Shown in pieces: positions 46,548 through 57,409 of a stretch of 64,000 nt of DNA. The position numbers were made by a program, and so were the translations under genes. This DNA is from Monocercomonoides exilis. Lineage: Eukaryota > Preaxostyla > Oxymonadida > Polymastigidae. Position 1 is the first letter of the stretch, and each line of letters starts with the position of its first letter. The stretch is taken from positions 289,501 through 353,500 of the forward strand of contig LSRY02000023.1 of NCBI GenBank assembly GCA_001643675.2, written 5' to 3'. The notes beneath the pieces are model-generated. The model had not been told where the DNA came from, did not search any database, and saw nothing but the letters and a program-made list of their open reading frames with translations.

Positions 46548-46948
46548 GTACAGATATCGCATAAAATACAGGACATCGCACAAAATACAGAGCATGATCG
46601 ATTTCACAACAACTGCAAGAGGAATAATTCTGAAATATTTTCTCAAAATATATCTCATAAATGCAAACTCATTTGACATGCAAATTTTCAAAACAGCTTT
46701 ATTTGTGTTCAGAAAAAATATATATCGAAATCTCGTTGAAACTCAAAATCCTATTTCTCCTTGATATCAATAATAATTTTTTCTGAGCACAAATGAAGCT
46801 GTTTTGAAAGTCACATTTATCAAATGAGATTGTATTGATGAGATATATTTTGGGGAAAATTGTCAGAATTATTCCTCTTGCGGTTGTTGTGAAATTGATC
46901 TTGTACGGTATTTTGTGCGATGTCCGGTATTTTATGCGATATCTGTAC
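46548..46948. mobile_element. foldback element, 401 bp, about 185-bp inverted arms (MITE-like)
   Basis: The left arm (46548-46732) and the reverse complement of the right arm (46765-46948) align almost end to end with roughly 80-85 percent identity by eye, starting at GTACAGATATCGCATAAAATAC on both sides apart from single changes. Loop is about 30 bp. Both arms keep the same short open frame, explaining two similar peptide frames on opposite strands. No clear target-site duplication flanks it. A miniature inverted-repeat element or an inverted duplication are both possible. Confidence 0.75.
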
Positions 46949-47538
46949 ACCTATGCCCAACAAAGTGAATGAATTGAGAAGAAAATTGAAGAAACGGCTA
47001 ATTGTCATAAAGAATTTTCATTATGGAGGATGAAAGAGAGGATGAAAAAATCATTGTTCATAATGAGTTGTAACTTAAAAATAGGAATCTTTCTTCTTTC
47101 TCAAAAGAATCATGCAAATAACGTTAGCACGAATAAATAAAATGAATGTTTGGAAATTGTTTTGCTGCTCTCGATTTCACCATTCAAAAATCGTGTATTT
47201 TCATGATATGTGTTTGTAAATCTGTTTGCTAATGCATATTCGTAAATATCAATTAATATTCAAGCACTTATCAACATATTGTTTATCCAATCATCAAGCT
47301 ATATAAAATGTTCAATTCAATATTTCGCCAAACCTAAAACTCATTTTTTTGTTATTTAATTTATCGTTTTTTTAAAAAACAACAACAAAAATATCTCTTC
47401 AATAATTTCATAATTCATCTTTATTATTCAAAAATGAATTATTTTATTTAAATATTTTAATGTTTCGAAATATATCTGAAACAAAAAATGTTTAAAGCCC
47501 ATTATCAATATAGTTGATTATTAAACCGTTGAAATATT

Positions 47539-48580
47539 ATGATTTTTGATGATGATTTAATTCCTCGGCGTAGACCACCTCCTAGGACAAATAGAGAAAA
47601 TGTTCTTGGGTTGCTTCCACAGGAATCAAAGCCTGTTGAGCAAACAGAACGATATTATTCCATGCACTCTCCGAAAGTTGAAGCAAAAAAGCAAATGGCA
47701 GCTACAATGGGTATTATTTATGATTGGTTTATTTAGAAATGTTATTAAAAATATTTGTCAATTTATTTTTAAGGTAAACCTCACGTTACTGTTGATCCAC
47801 ATAAATTCCAGAGAAAGCAAGATCGTAGTCTTCCTCCAGGCATGTATTCGTTAAGAATTATATTTTTCATAAATGCATTGAAACTAATGTTATCCATTTT
47901 TCTGAAAAACAGTGAGAGAATTTCATTATCAAGATATGGTTCCACGAAAACCAGATGTTCCGCTTCGTTCTGAAGTTTGAATTTATACGCGAAGTTTATG
48001 ACCATTCAAAAATACATATTTCAAAATAATTTTAGGAGCCAATTCATGGATTGAGATCATATACTGATTTTGTAAGAACCAATGCACTTGCTGCAGTCTC
48101 GTCTTGTTTGAAAATATTTTTGATGTTATTGTTTTGTTGAATATTTCTATTTTATTATTTGCTTTTCCTTCTTCCATTTTCTTTTTGCTTCGTATGTTAG
48201 CTGCAAAGAAGCCTTCACACAATGAAATACACTATACATCAATCCCTGGATATGGAGAGAGACCTGCTTACTTAGATCGTGTTCAAGCTGAAATTGCTGA
48301 AGAACAACGGATAATTCATGATATCAAAACAGAACAAGCATACGAAGAATTTATTGCTGCCAAAGAACCGGAAGAGATGAGTGAAGAAGAGAGGCAAACA
48401 CTCTTGAAGGGGTTGAAAAAGAGATGGACTGAAATCAAAGATCAGATTGGACATATGTCACTTCACATTGATATTGGATCAATCAGGATGAGAAAGGAAG
48501 ATCTTGAAAGAGAATTAGCGGAAATTGAAAATGATATGGAAAAACTTAGCAAAAAGCGAGTATTTGTCGAAAGAGAATAA
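47539..48580 (+). CDS. ENKUR: enkurin-domain flagellar protein
   Basis: 249 aa. Exons: 47539-47710, 47774-47839, 47913-47974, 48036-48105 and 48201-48580. The N-terminal part has KPHVTVDPHKFQRK and LPPVREFHY; then EEPIHGLRSYTDFVRTNA and PGYGERPAYLDRVQ, and the C-terminal enkurin domain with MSEEERQTLLKGLKKRW and a final helical pair (RMRKEDLERELAEIENDMEKL). Enkurin proteins are calmodulin-binding axonemal components of cilia and sperm flagella, located in doublet microtubules, so the organism should be flagellated. Intron 2 (47840-47912) needs a GC donor (GCATGT) because the nearby GT gives an early stop. The gene is AT-rich with no repeats. Confidence 0.88.
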
Positions 48581-48780
48581 ATTTAAACGATATTTTGTAA
48601 TGTTTTTCTGAATATTCTTATTATGGATTTATATCAAGCCTTGAATTATCAATTTTAATAATTTTGAATTTTTTGTAATCTCCATCTCGATCAATTTTTT
48701 GTCTCCAGCTTTTCTTTAAATAATTGTTCAAAATGTGTTCTAATTAAAAAAGTTGGATTTATGAAATGAGAAATGACAAA

Positions 48781-49406
48781 TTAACTTGTAGGCGCTCCAA
48801 CAGTGCACTTGTCTATAAAAATAAGAAAAATTCAGTTTGAAATTTCTTTGTAAAAAATAAAAATCAACAAACTTGATGATCCTTTGGTTGCAAGAATAAG
48901 CCCAACGATGACACCATACAATGCAAGAGCTTCTCCGAAAATAAGAATCAAAAGCATCCCAACAAACAATTTTGGCTGTCTTGCATTTGCTCTAACTCCT
49001 GCATCACCAACAATACCGATGGTGATCCCAGCAGCAAGAGAACTGAATCCAACGCAAAGCCCTCCAGCAAGATGAGCAAATGAGTTGTAAAGAGGGTATT
49101 CGTTTGTAATACCCATTCCGATAATAATGGCCACAATCAAGCCGTAAATACCAAGAATACCTTTTAAAAAGAAAAGGCTGAAAACGAGAATTACAATTTA
49201 AAATAATGCATACCGGCCATAATTGTTGGAATTGTTGATTTAACAATGAGCTGAGGGTGCATAACGCCCATCACGCAAACACCAACACCAGCTTTAGCTG
49301 TACCATAGCACGAGCCGAAGTTTGCAAAAATTAATGAAGAAGCAGCTCCCATGAATCCAAAGAATGTGGTCCAAGATGGACAAATTTCAGAAACAACAAT
49401 ACTCAT
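48781..49406 (-). CDS. VMA3: V-type H+-ATPase 16-kDa proteolipid subunit c
   Basis: 170 aa membrane rotor subunit of the V0 sector. Exons: 49406-49214, 49160-48873 and 48812-48781. Four transmembrane helices are evident; the first pair contains [21 protein letters not shown] and [19 protein letters not shown], the second pair [17 protein letters not shown] and [15 protein letters not shown], where the Glu of FGEAL is the proton-carrying residue. Length is slightly above the usual 155-165 aa because of a polar C-terminus (KCTVGAPTS) encoded by the tiny third exon. AT-rich throughout. Start codons of this gene and ubiquitin-eL40 are 111 bp apart on opposite strands. Confidence 0.97.
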
Positions 49407-49466
49407 TCGAAATTATAAAAAATTAATAACTGAGGTTGCCCATTTCTAGTAAAAAATTTTTTTTGA

Positions 49467-49963
<497 letters not shown>

Positions 49964-50633
49964 TAAAAGGATTAAGAACAAATTTTTGCAATTCATTGTT
50001 TTTTTTATATATTTTAAGAACAAAATACAAATTATAATGACATTTATGTCTTTTTTCCAAAAAAAAAAAATTGATTCACTTCACCAATTATTATTCGTAA
50101 CAATTAAACTTATTGTTCAAAATCAATCATTTTCGAATTATTTATTATTGCATTATTTGAGATAGACTTTTTGTTTGAAGAGTGCAGCAAAGTGCTTATT
50201 ATGTAAAATTGCATGTTGATTTGTATTTCGGGAATAAAAGTTATATTAATTGAATAAGAAGATAAAAATCACAAAGAATTTTTATTGGAATGTTTATATT
50301 CACAACCATTTGAATAAAAAAAATCACAGAAAAAACTTTTGGTAAAAATAAAGTGAAAAACTAATTAACAAATTTGTTGTTTATTTTATATGTTAAAAGT
50401 TTTTGAAGAAAACAAATCGAAACCGAACCTGGAAACACTTTCTGATAACAACAACAAAATTGAAAGATCCTTTTCAGAACAATTATTTTTTCACAAAAGG
50501 TGAAAAATCCGAACTTTTTAGTATTTTTCAACGATAGCATCAAAAACTTTATTTCACTGAGCACATTATTTGTCGTTTTCCGATTTTATTTAAAAAAATT
50601 AAACCAGTTTTGTCCAAACATTTTGCATTCTAT

Positions 50634-50689
<56 letters not shown>
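50634..50689. repeat. (CT)n followed by poly-T
   Basis: About 13 CT dinucleotides run directly into about 30 T residues. It has the look of a polypyrimidine tract but no acceptor AG or exon follows. Confidence 0.9.
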
Positions 50690-50693
<4 letters not shown>

Positions 50694-51522
50694 CGTGTGT
50701 GAATTTTTTTCCTCAAATTTATATCATTTTGGTAAGTGGGCAGATAACGACCGGTAAAACTTTTCGATTTGTATGTTTTTATATATTTTGACTATTTCTA
50801 ATGAATGCAGTTATGATATTTCTAAAGTGGTTATCGAATTTCAGTGATTCAAAGATGAGAAAACCTATTTTTTAAATCCATCAGGATTTTTTATTTTGTA
50901 AACTTCCCCACCTTAAATAAAAAAAAACCCTAATGAGTTGATTCTCTAAAAAGTTTTCGTCGAATATAACCCTAATAAACACATTGACAATGGATAAATC
51001 TTTATTTCCAATCAAAACCTATAAGAAAGTTTCTCTCTTATTTATCTTAGGGGTTTGATCATTAATTTTTTTTAACAACTGCTTTTTAAATACAGAAAAT
51101 TTTCTGTTTTTTATCGAATATTTCTCCTATTTGCGAATTTTAACATCTGAAAATGTGTTTTTCAAGGTCAATAGTTCTTCTTTAAGACTGTTTTTATACG
51201 GTCGCTATGTTCCCTCTTACCATCATTTTCTCTTTTATCAAATTTCGCTTATATTCACATTTAGTGAAACAAACGTTATATAGCATAGCTAACATTGGAA
51301 TAATGGAAATAGTTTTTTTCTTTCTCTTCTTTTATTTGAAATACTCGTTGATCAAAATGAAAATTATTAAAAACTGTTTTGCCAATTATAACTGTGTTGA
51401 TAGGTTTTATCAATATTTTTTTTAACTTGCCGTTTTAATGATAGGAAATTATTTGTTTGATTTCCTTTCATTTTTTGCCTCAACAAATAAAATGGATGGT
51501 ATTGGAATTAGAAAATTTTATT

Positions 51523-51612
51523 GAAATAAAAATAATAATTCGAATAACCAAAGTTTATTCCAGATAACACCAGTTTATTCGAATTAAAAAAATTCATTCC
51601 TGAAAGACCAAG
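51523..51612 (+). repeat. TTATTCGAATAA-type repeat, left copy
   Basis: A roughly 90-bp block built from TTATTCC and TTCGAATAA words. A similar block occurs in opposite orientation at 54541-54660, on the other side of the surface-protein pseudogene. Because the unit is itself near-palindromic and AT-rich, the similarity could be convergent. Confidence 0.45.
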
Positions 51613-51957
51613 TTAATATCAATCAATCCCTCAACAAAATTTTAAATGATCCTTTTTATCAATTCGAAGACAGTGAAAAATCAGAACATTTTTTGATAAA
51701 TAGAAATTATCAACACATGAATGTTCAATTCCCAAAAATCTTATCTAAAAGTTATGGTCATAGATTAAAAAATGTTAATCTGTTGTCCTGAACGAAAGGA
51801 TTTGAGATCGAATGAATTTACATGAAACACTTCAAATCGAAAAGGCAATATTTTCGAAAATTTGAAAGTGTTACGTTAACATGCATAATTGGCTGAATAT
51901 TACTCAATGAAAGAAAAAGAGATAATAAAAGAATGAAAGGAAAATAAATCGACTAAT

Positions 51958-54078
51958 TATTCAAAGAACATATTCCAAGAATTGCGAAAAAGTCGACATC
52001 CAAATCAATTTGCCAAAAAGAATTCTTCCTGGAAAATTTCAGGTTTTGAAAGCAATATTGGAACGGAAAAAGACAAAGGAAAGAGTGTTTGCATGTCCGA
52101 GAGCTTATTCACTGGACTATCGCTTGCAGGTTGAAATGCAGGAGAAATGCGCTGTTTAAATATTCCAATAGCATTCGTAATGAGGAGCATTCAGTTTATT
52201 TCGATCAGCGCATTATCAAATGGAGGAGGATTGTGTTTTAATCCGAACCAACAAACAGCTCCAGGCGATAAGCTTTATTTCTATTTCTTCTTCTTCCACG
52301 ATTGCAGTTGCAACTCTTCCACTCAATATGGCCACAATGTGTATTTTCAAGATTATTACAATCTCTTTTCCTCAAACAATCCATTCCATGAATCGTACTC
52401 AACAAACAGCGATAATAACAGGGTGTGCCGTTATCACTATTCGAGCGGTTGGACATATCAACGCACAGAAAAGAAGGATTGGCTGAGCGACGGGATGAAA
52501 GATAGGTATGTTGGGGTGGGTGGGAATGACACGAGCAATCTGTGTGGGATGAGTGAGGCAGCACCTTGCAAGACAGTGGGGCATGCGGTGGGGTCGAGCA
52601 TGGCACAGCTGAGCTCGACAATCACAGTGCTTGCCGGAAGGCATGTGGGCGAAGGTGCGACGATTGGTGTTGGTGATAAGAAGATTATAATTACAGGGAG
52701 AGGAAAGACAGTCAGTGTGATAGGGACGAATTCTCTTTCTTCGACTTCGACACGCTGTTTGATGTATCTTCTGGTCAACTGGAGGCGAGGCATGTGGGGA
52801 TCTATCACAACGCTAAAAGAAGTTCATCGCCAAATGTGTTTGTGGTGTGATTCTGGAATCAGCAGGAAACTACCAACAAACAAGCTCCACTTTACTGCTC
52901 TGATCCCAACGGTGTTATCACTCAATTGTGCAGCATCCACTCCTTATCTGTCATCAACTCGGCGTGACTCTGGTTGCATGGTCAGCTTGTTGGGAGTACA
53001 GAAAATTATTAACACTTATCTTTGGGTAATTTGAGGCACAACGACTGACTTTTCTCAGACACTGCGGATTCCTCTGTCTTCAAACAAACTTTCCTGTTCC
53101 TCTCCCTCTCCCTCTTCTTCTTCGTCTTCGTCTTCTTCTTCTTCTTCTTCTTTCCATCCTCCTTTTTTTTCTTTATTCTCATCATCATCATCTTTATTTA
53201 TGCCTTATGCAACTTCGTTGAACGTGGGTCTGAATTGCTTTCCTCTTCAACAGTGGAGCATTTCGCACTGCTTCAGCACTTCGAACGGCTTCCGCGCTCC
53301 GGCTGTGCTGAACGGAGAGAATGAAGTGAATATGTATCACACGAGAAATTGCAGTTGGAGGGAGAAGGAGCTCCCAGGCACATCGCGCTTATCCTCTCGC
53401 TTTGTGACACCGCCAAGAAGCGAAGAGATAGGAGTCCAAGTTTAAATGGAAGAGGCAAAGAAGGCGGATTTCAGAAGCAAATTGAGCGCAGAGCATAGGA
53501 AATGGAGACAGCAGGAAGACCAAAGGCGGAGACGAAGACGAAGGAGAAAGACAAGTTTTGCACGTTGCAAATTGACCCTTTCGACACAAGGTTTGCACAG
53601 GCAGCAACTGAAAGGAAGGGGAATGGGAAGAGAAGAAGGAGGTGATATTGAAGATGAATATCATCAGATATTTTACTCACTCGTCGGCACACTCTCATCT
53701 GCTCGGCTGTATACTCAAAACATCACAGCTTCCTCAACATTTGCTGCTCCTCCTTTCTCTCCCTTGTCACACACACAATTGTCTGCCCCTTCTGATCTTG
53801 TTGGAACTCCTCCAAAGCTATTCACTCCTTCATCTCCTGCCACATACACCTCTTCACTCACGCAGAAGTCCCTCAAAATGTCCAGCCCAAGCTCTTCTTC
53901 TTTATCGTACATGCCTTCATCTTCCTCTCCTTCATTTTCCACCGCAAAGCATTCATTCATTGGGTTCAATCGCTCTCAAGATATTTCAGTCAATAAAAGT
54001 GAGGAATCTGCAAAAGTCGGGGAAATAGCAGATAGCAGACGATGGTGGGAATTCATTTTCTTAGTGCAAATGGAATGA
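51958..54078 (+). pseudogene. decayed surface protein of the oxymonad modular family
   Basis: Starts with fragments such as KGKSVCMSESLFTGLSLAG ended by a stop near 52136, then a long intact stretch 52147-52750 containing SALSNGGGLCFNPNQQ, YGHNVYFQDYY, WTYQRTEKKDWLSDGMKDRY, the module VGVGGNDTSNLCGMSEAAPC, and TVGHAVGSSMAQLSSTITVL. Near 52745 the reading frame shifts: the continuation (FDVSSGQLEARHVGIYHNAK) is one frame over, and a stop follows within 60 codons. From 53040 to 54078 only Ser-rich and basic fragments in several frames remain. The pattern matches what I remember of Monocercomonoides and Blattamonas predicted surface proteins and the giant protein at 57410. Multiple frame breaks and stops mark it as non-functional; the right boundary is uncertain. 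Confidence 0.7.
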
Positions 54079-54922
54079 CTCAAAAACAACTGGAACATCA
54101 TCATCTGCAATTGATTGAGTTTCGAGTGGAGAGGCGAACAACAAGCGCAATCAGGTATCATGAATGATTTCATCGAAATATTTTTCCTTATGCAATTGGA
54201 TACTGTTTTTGGTTTCTTTTTTTCCTGTTTGATAATAAATGTGAAATATTGATGGAAAGATAACAAAAAAGAATTAACAAACGTTGTGAAATGATCAATT
54301 ATATTTTGTTACTTACAACAAGTCTATTTTGATTGCATTTATAATTTGTAAATTACAGAATATAATTTATCTTCATTCATTTCACAAAACAAAACAGATT
54401 TTTTTTGATCGCAATACATTTTGAACAAATCTCATCATTAAAATGACTTTTTAATATAAATAAACAACTGATATTAATATTAAAGTGTTGTTTAAGAAAG
54501 TGATTCTTGAGAGTTTTTTTAATACCACAATAAATTTTTTTCGAAAAAAGTTATTCCGAAAAGACAAAGTTTATTCCAATTAATTTTTTTTATTCCAATA
54601 AAAGTTATTTATTCCGAATAAACTTGGTTTATTCGAATAAGTTATTTTTATTCGAATGAAACCTTTCTATTCTCATTGTATCTAATAAACTCTTGTTGGT
54701 GATTCACAGAAATTAAAAAAAATATTATGAAATAAAAATTTATTAATTTTTTCAATTATAATAATCATATCTTTTCTTTTTTGAGACCATTCTGGATAAT
54801 TCAACACAACAAAACATTTTTTCTAGAATTTTCCAATAAAAATTATTATGTATTCGGGAAGATCAATTAACCATAATCATAAAAATTGAACAGTTTATCA
54901 AAAGAAGCTTGTTAAGAGAATA
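54079..54922. other. AT-rich spacer upstream of the tetraspanin-like gene
   Basis: 844 bp. Apart from the TTATTC-rich repeat it holds only AT-rich sequence; the last 100 bp must contain the promoter of the next gene. Confidence 0.5.
54541..54660 (-). repeat. TTATTCGAATAA-type repeat, right copy, inverted
   Basis: Its reverse complement can be aligned with 51523-51612 at roughly 75 percent identity by eye over about 85 bp, both containing CGAATAA, CCAA and GTTTATTC in the same order. It lies about 460 bp beyond the pseudogene's right end. Confidence 0.45.
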
Positions 54923-56225
54923 TGGCAGGTATTGAATTTTGATTTTCTTTGCGATAACTAATTATTGGGCAACATCTTTTATATGTTATGCAGCTAATAA
55001 ATGTTCAAAATGGTTCTTAAGGATTGTTAACATTATTTTGATGATTCTATTCATCGGAATTATTGTTGCTGGTGCCATTGTGCTTGTTAATATGAAGGGA
55101 TTTTCATTCATTGCTATTGGAATTATTGCATTTGGGGTAATCGGATTTATTATTTCAATATGTGGTTTAATCGGTGCTTCTTATGATCCAAATGAAAAAG
55201 GGAAATATTCCTGCTGCCTTGTTGTTTTCTTTATAGCAGTGATCCTTTTGTGCATTATCTTTGTTATTCTTGGAATTGCATGCCTTTGCATAAAGCCAAC
55301 AATTAATTGGTTCCTTACACAGAATAAAGAAAATATAATAAAGTTCTTGAAGTCATTAACCGATGAAGATTACAAAAACTTGGACGAAATTGTTGAAAAA
55401 ATGATAAACTCTTTAACTGCAATTGGAATTGTGTGCATTGTAATGGGAGGAATTATTCTGTTTGTTTTGATTGTCACGTCGTGCCATATGGGTCGTCAAC
55501 TCTTTTCAAAGTTCTTTATTGGAGCTGGCTCGTTTGTAATGCTGATTGTTGGCGCATTGATTACAGCAATATCTGCATATGTTATGAGCGGAGGAAATAT
55601 TGGAATCGATTTTTCAGGCTATAAGTCTATGCTTATCGTTCTTTTAGTTTTTGGCATAGCACTTCTTTTATGGGGTGTAATTGGCTTGATTTCTGGTTGC
55701 TGTGGGCATTCTTCGCGTTGCATTTTGTTTATTTATGTGATTGGAGTGATAATTTTGGTTCTTGCTTTTCTTATTATTGGTATAATAGGAATAGCAATTC
55801 AAACATCAATCTTTGAAAACTTGGACAAAATGTGCGAAGAACCGTCAAATGCTAAAACTTGCCAGGAGATGCTGAAAGCGTTACAAGATAACTTATGTGA
55901 CATGGTCGAAGATGAAACAGAAAAGGCCAAATGCAAAGCAAATATTGATTATAAAACTTTGGCAAGATACACAAAGGACATGATTGGTGGATGGCTAAAT
56001 ATAATTGTTTCAGTGGCATTTATTGTATTTATCTTCTTATTCTTTGTGATGATATCTTCATGCATGGCTTGTAAACGGGTATGATTTTTCAGCAACTTTT
56101 TTCAATCTTTCATTAAAAATTTTTTGTATATTTAATTTCAAAAGAACAAACCAAAACCCGCTCCTGAAGAAAATGTGTCTGCGCCAATGCCCGAATACCA
56201 TGAAAGAACACAAGTTGCATTTTAA
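54923..56225 (+). CDS. eight-pass tetraspanin-like membrane protein, apparently duplicated
   Basis: 390 aa. Exons: 54923-54929, 54994-56078 and 56145-56225; exon 1 encodes only MA plus one base. Eight hydrophobic segments fall in two similar sets of four. The first set (NKCSKWFLRIVNIILMILF, then a GxxG-rich helix, CCLVVFFIAVILLCI) has the N-terminal tetraspanin look. The second set (LTAIGIVCIVMGGIILFVL, CHMGRQLFSKFFIGAG, SGCCGHSSRCILFIYVIG) repeats the spacing, and a Cys-containing loop (MCEEPSNAKTC, NLCDM, KAKC) precedes the last helix. The short cytosolic tail (NKPKPAPEE) is on exon 3. Classical tetraspanins have four helices and a CCG loop motif; here CCG occurs inside the sixth to seventh helix link, so membership is uncertain. 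AT-rich and repeat-free. Confidence 0.6.
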
Positions 56226-57409
56226 TGAGTAATATCTCTATCTTAACATTTTTATTATACAAACTTTTTATTGGAAGTTATTTTGAGTATAACTTTTATT
56301 TATAATTTATGTTTTTTTTTTATCACATGTCAGTGATTTTGAGACTCTTCTTCTAGTCTCATATTTCTCTTCTTTTTCAAATTTTCTATTCTTATTTTAA
56401 TCTTTGCTTATAATTTTTATTTTATAATTTTTGTTGAAAAAAATGTGAGAAACTCACACATTATCATTGTTATTATACATTATATTGTTTTTCCTTTCAT
56501 TATATTTTTAACAATTATTGATATTTCAATTTTAAATGCTGTTTTTTTTCCTTTGATTTGAATTCACTGTTCCAATCTTCCTTTTTATATAATATTTTTA
56601 CATATCGACTGGAAGATTTCTGGATAACAGATTTTAATTTCTTTTTAACAACGCTAAAGAATGTATTGAAAAAATATATATAAATTTTATTTGTTTCATT
56701 TTGAAAAGATGCTATTTGAAGAGAAAGATTTTTGTTCAAACGAGCTGACAAGTTCTGTTTACATCAAAGTCACAACAATCCGAGGCATTTCTCCTTTCAC
56801 TTTTATCTTTTCCACACAATTTCAAAGAACACAAACTTCATAACAACTTTTTAGTAAAACCCAACAAAGTTAAACATATGATTCATTCTTTTGAGAATAA
56901 ATGCAAATACATTCTAATGTTCAGGTCGATAGTGACCGCAAAATAAACAAGCGAATAAATTTGTAAATGATCGTTCAAAAACGTAAAAGCGAATATGCAA
57001 AACGTATCCATTAACATGTATGGAAGGCAGTTATAAGTTAATTATTCCCATTTAAACAAAATAAACATAAAAATAAAACCTAACGTGGAAAAAAACTATG
57101 ACGATACATAAAACAATCACAATCAACTTAGAACAATGTCCTTGCATTTTAATGCGACTGTTAATGAAATAAAAATGAGATTTCCTCAATTCTGAAAAAT
57201 TGTATGAATAAAAAAATAGAAAAAAAATACAAACATAATCAATAAATATCACGTTTAACACATACGAACTCACTTTTATAAATAAACAAATAAAATAAGA
57301 AATAAATAAATGAAAAAAAGAAGAGAAGAGAAAAGAAATTGCAATATCACCTAATTCTGCTATAATAAATATCACATCAATTTGTAGAAGCATGCAAAAT
57401 AAATAACTT
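56226..57409. other. AT-rich region between convergent genes
   Basis: 1184 bp. Its right end (57052-57359, minus strand) contains an open frame that could be an extra last exon of the giant surface protein through a 55-bp intron; otherwise no feature is seen. Confidence 0.5.

Larger units (their letters stand above)
45086..47538. other. long AT-rich gene-poor region
   Basis: About 2.45 kb between the 5' end of the SWIM-RING gene and the enkurin gene. It holds a poly-T tract, one exon-like segment and a large foldback element, listed separately. The remainder is AT-rich with short palindromes such as GAAAAATCGATTTTTC near 45960; I see no complete gene. Confidence 0.6.
49964..51957. other. long AT-rich region without recognisable genes
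   Basis: About 2 kb between eL40 and the surface-protein pseudogene. It contains a CT/poly-T tract (50634-50689) and one copy of a TTATTC-rich repeat (51523-51612), listed separately. Scattered open frames are short and show AT-driven composition. Confidence 0.6.

Noticed and set aside
46534..46950. Two similar peptides on opposite strands that looked like duplicated small genes
   Set aside because: They arise from the two arms of the foldback element and have no start context, splice sites or family.
50930..50990. CCCTAA-like words suggesting a telomere repeat
   Set aside because: Only two or three separate occurrences, not tandem; genes continue on both sides.
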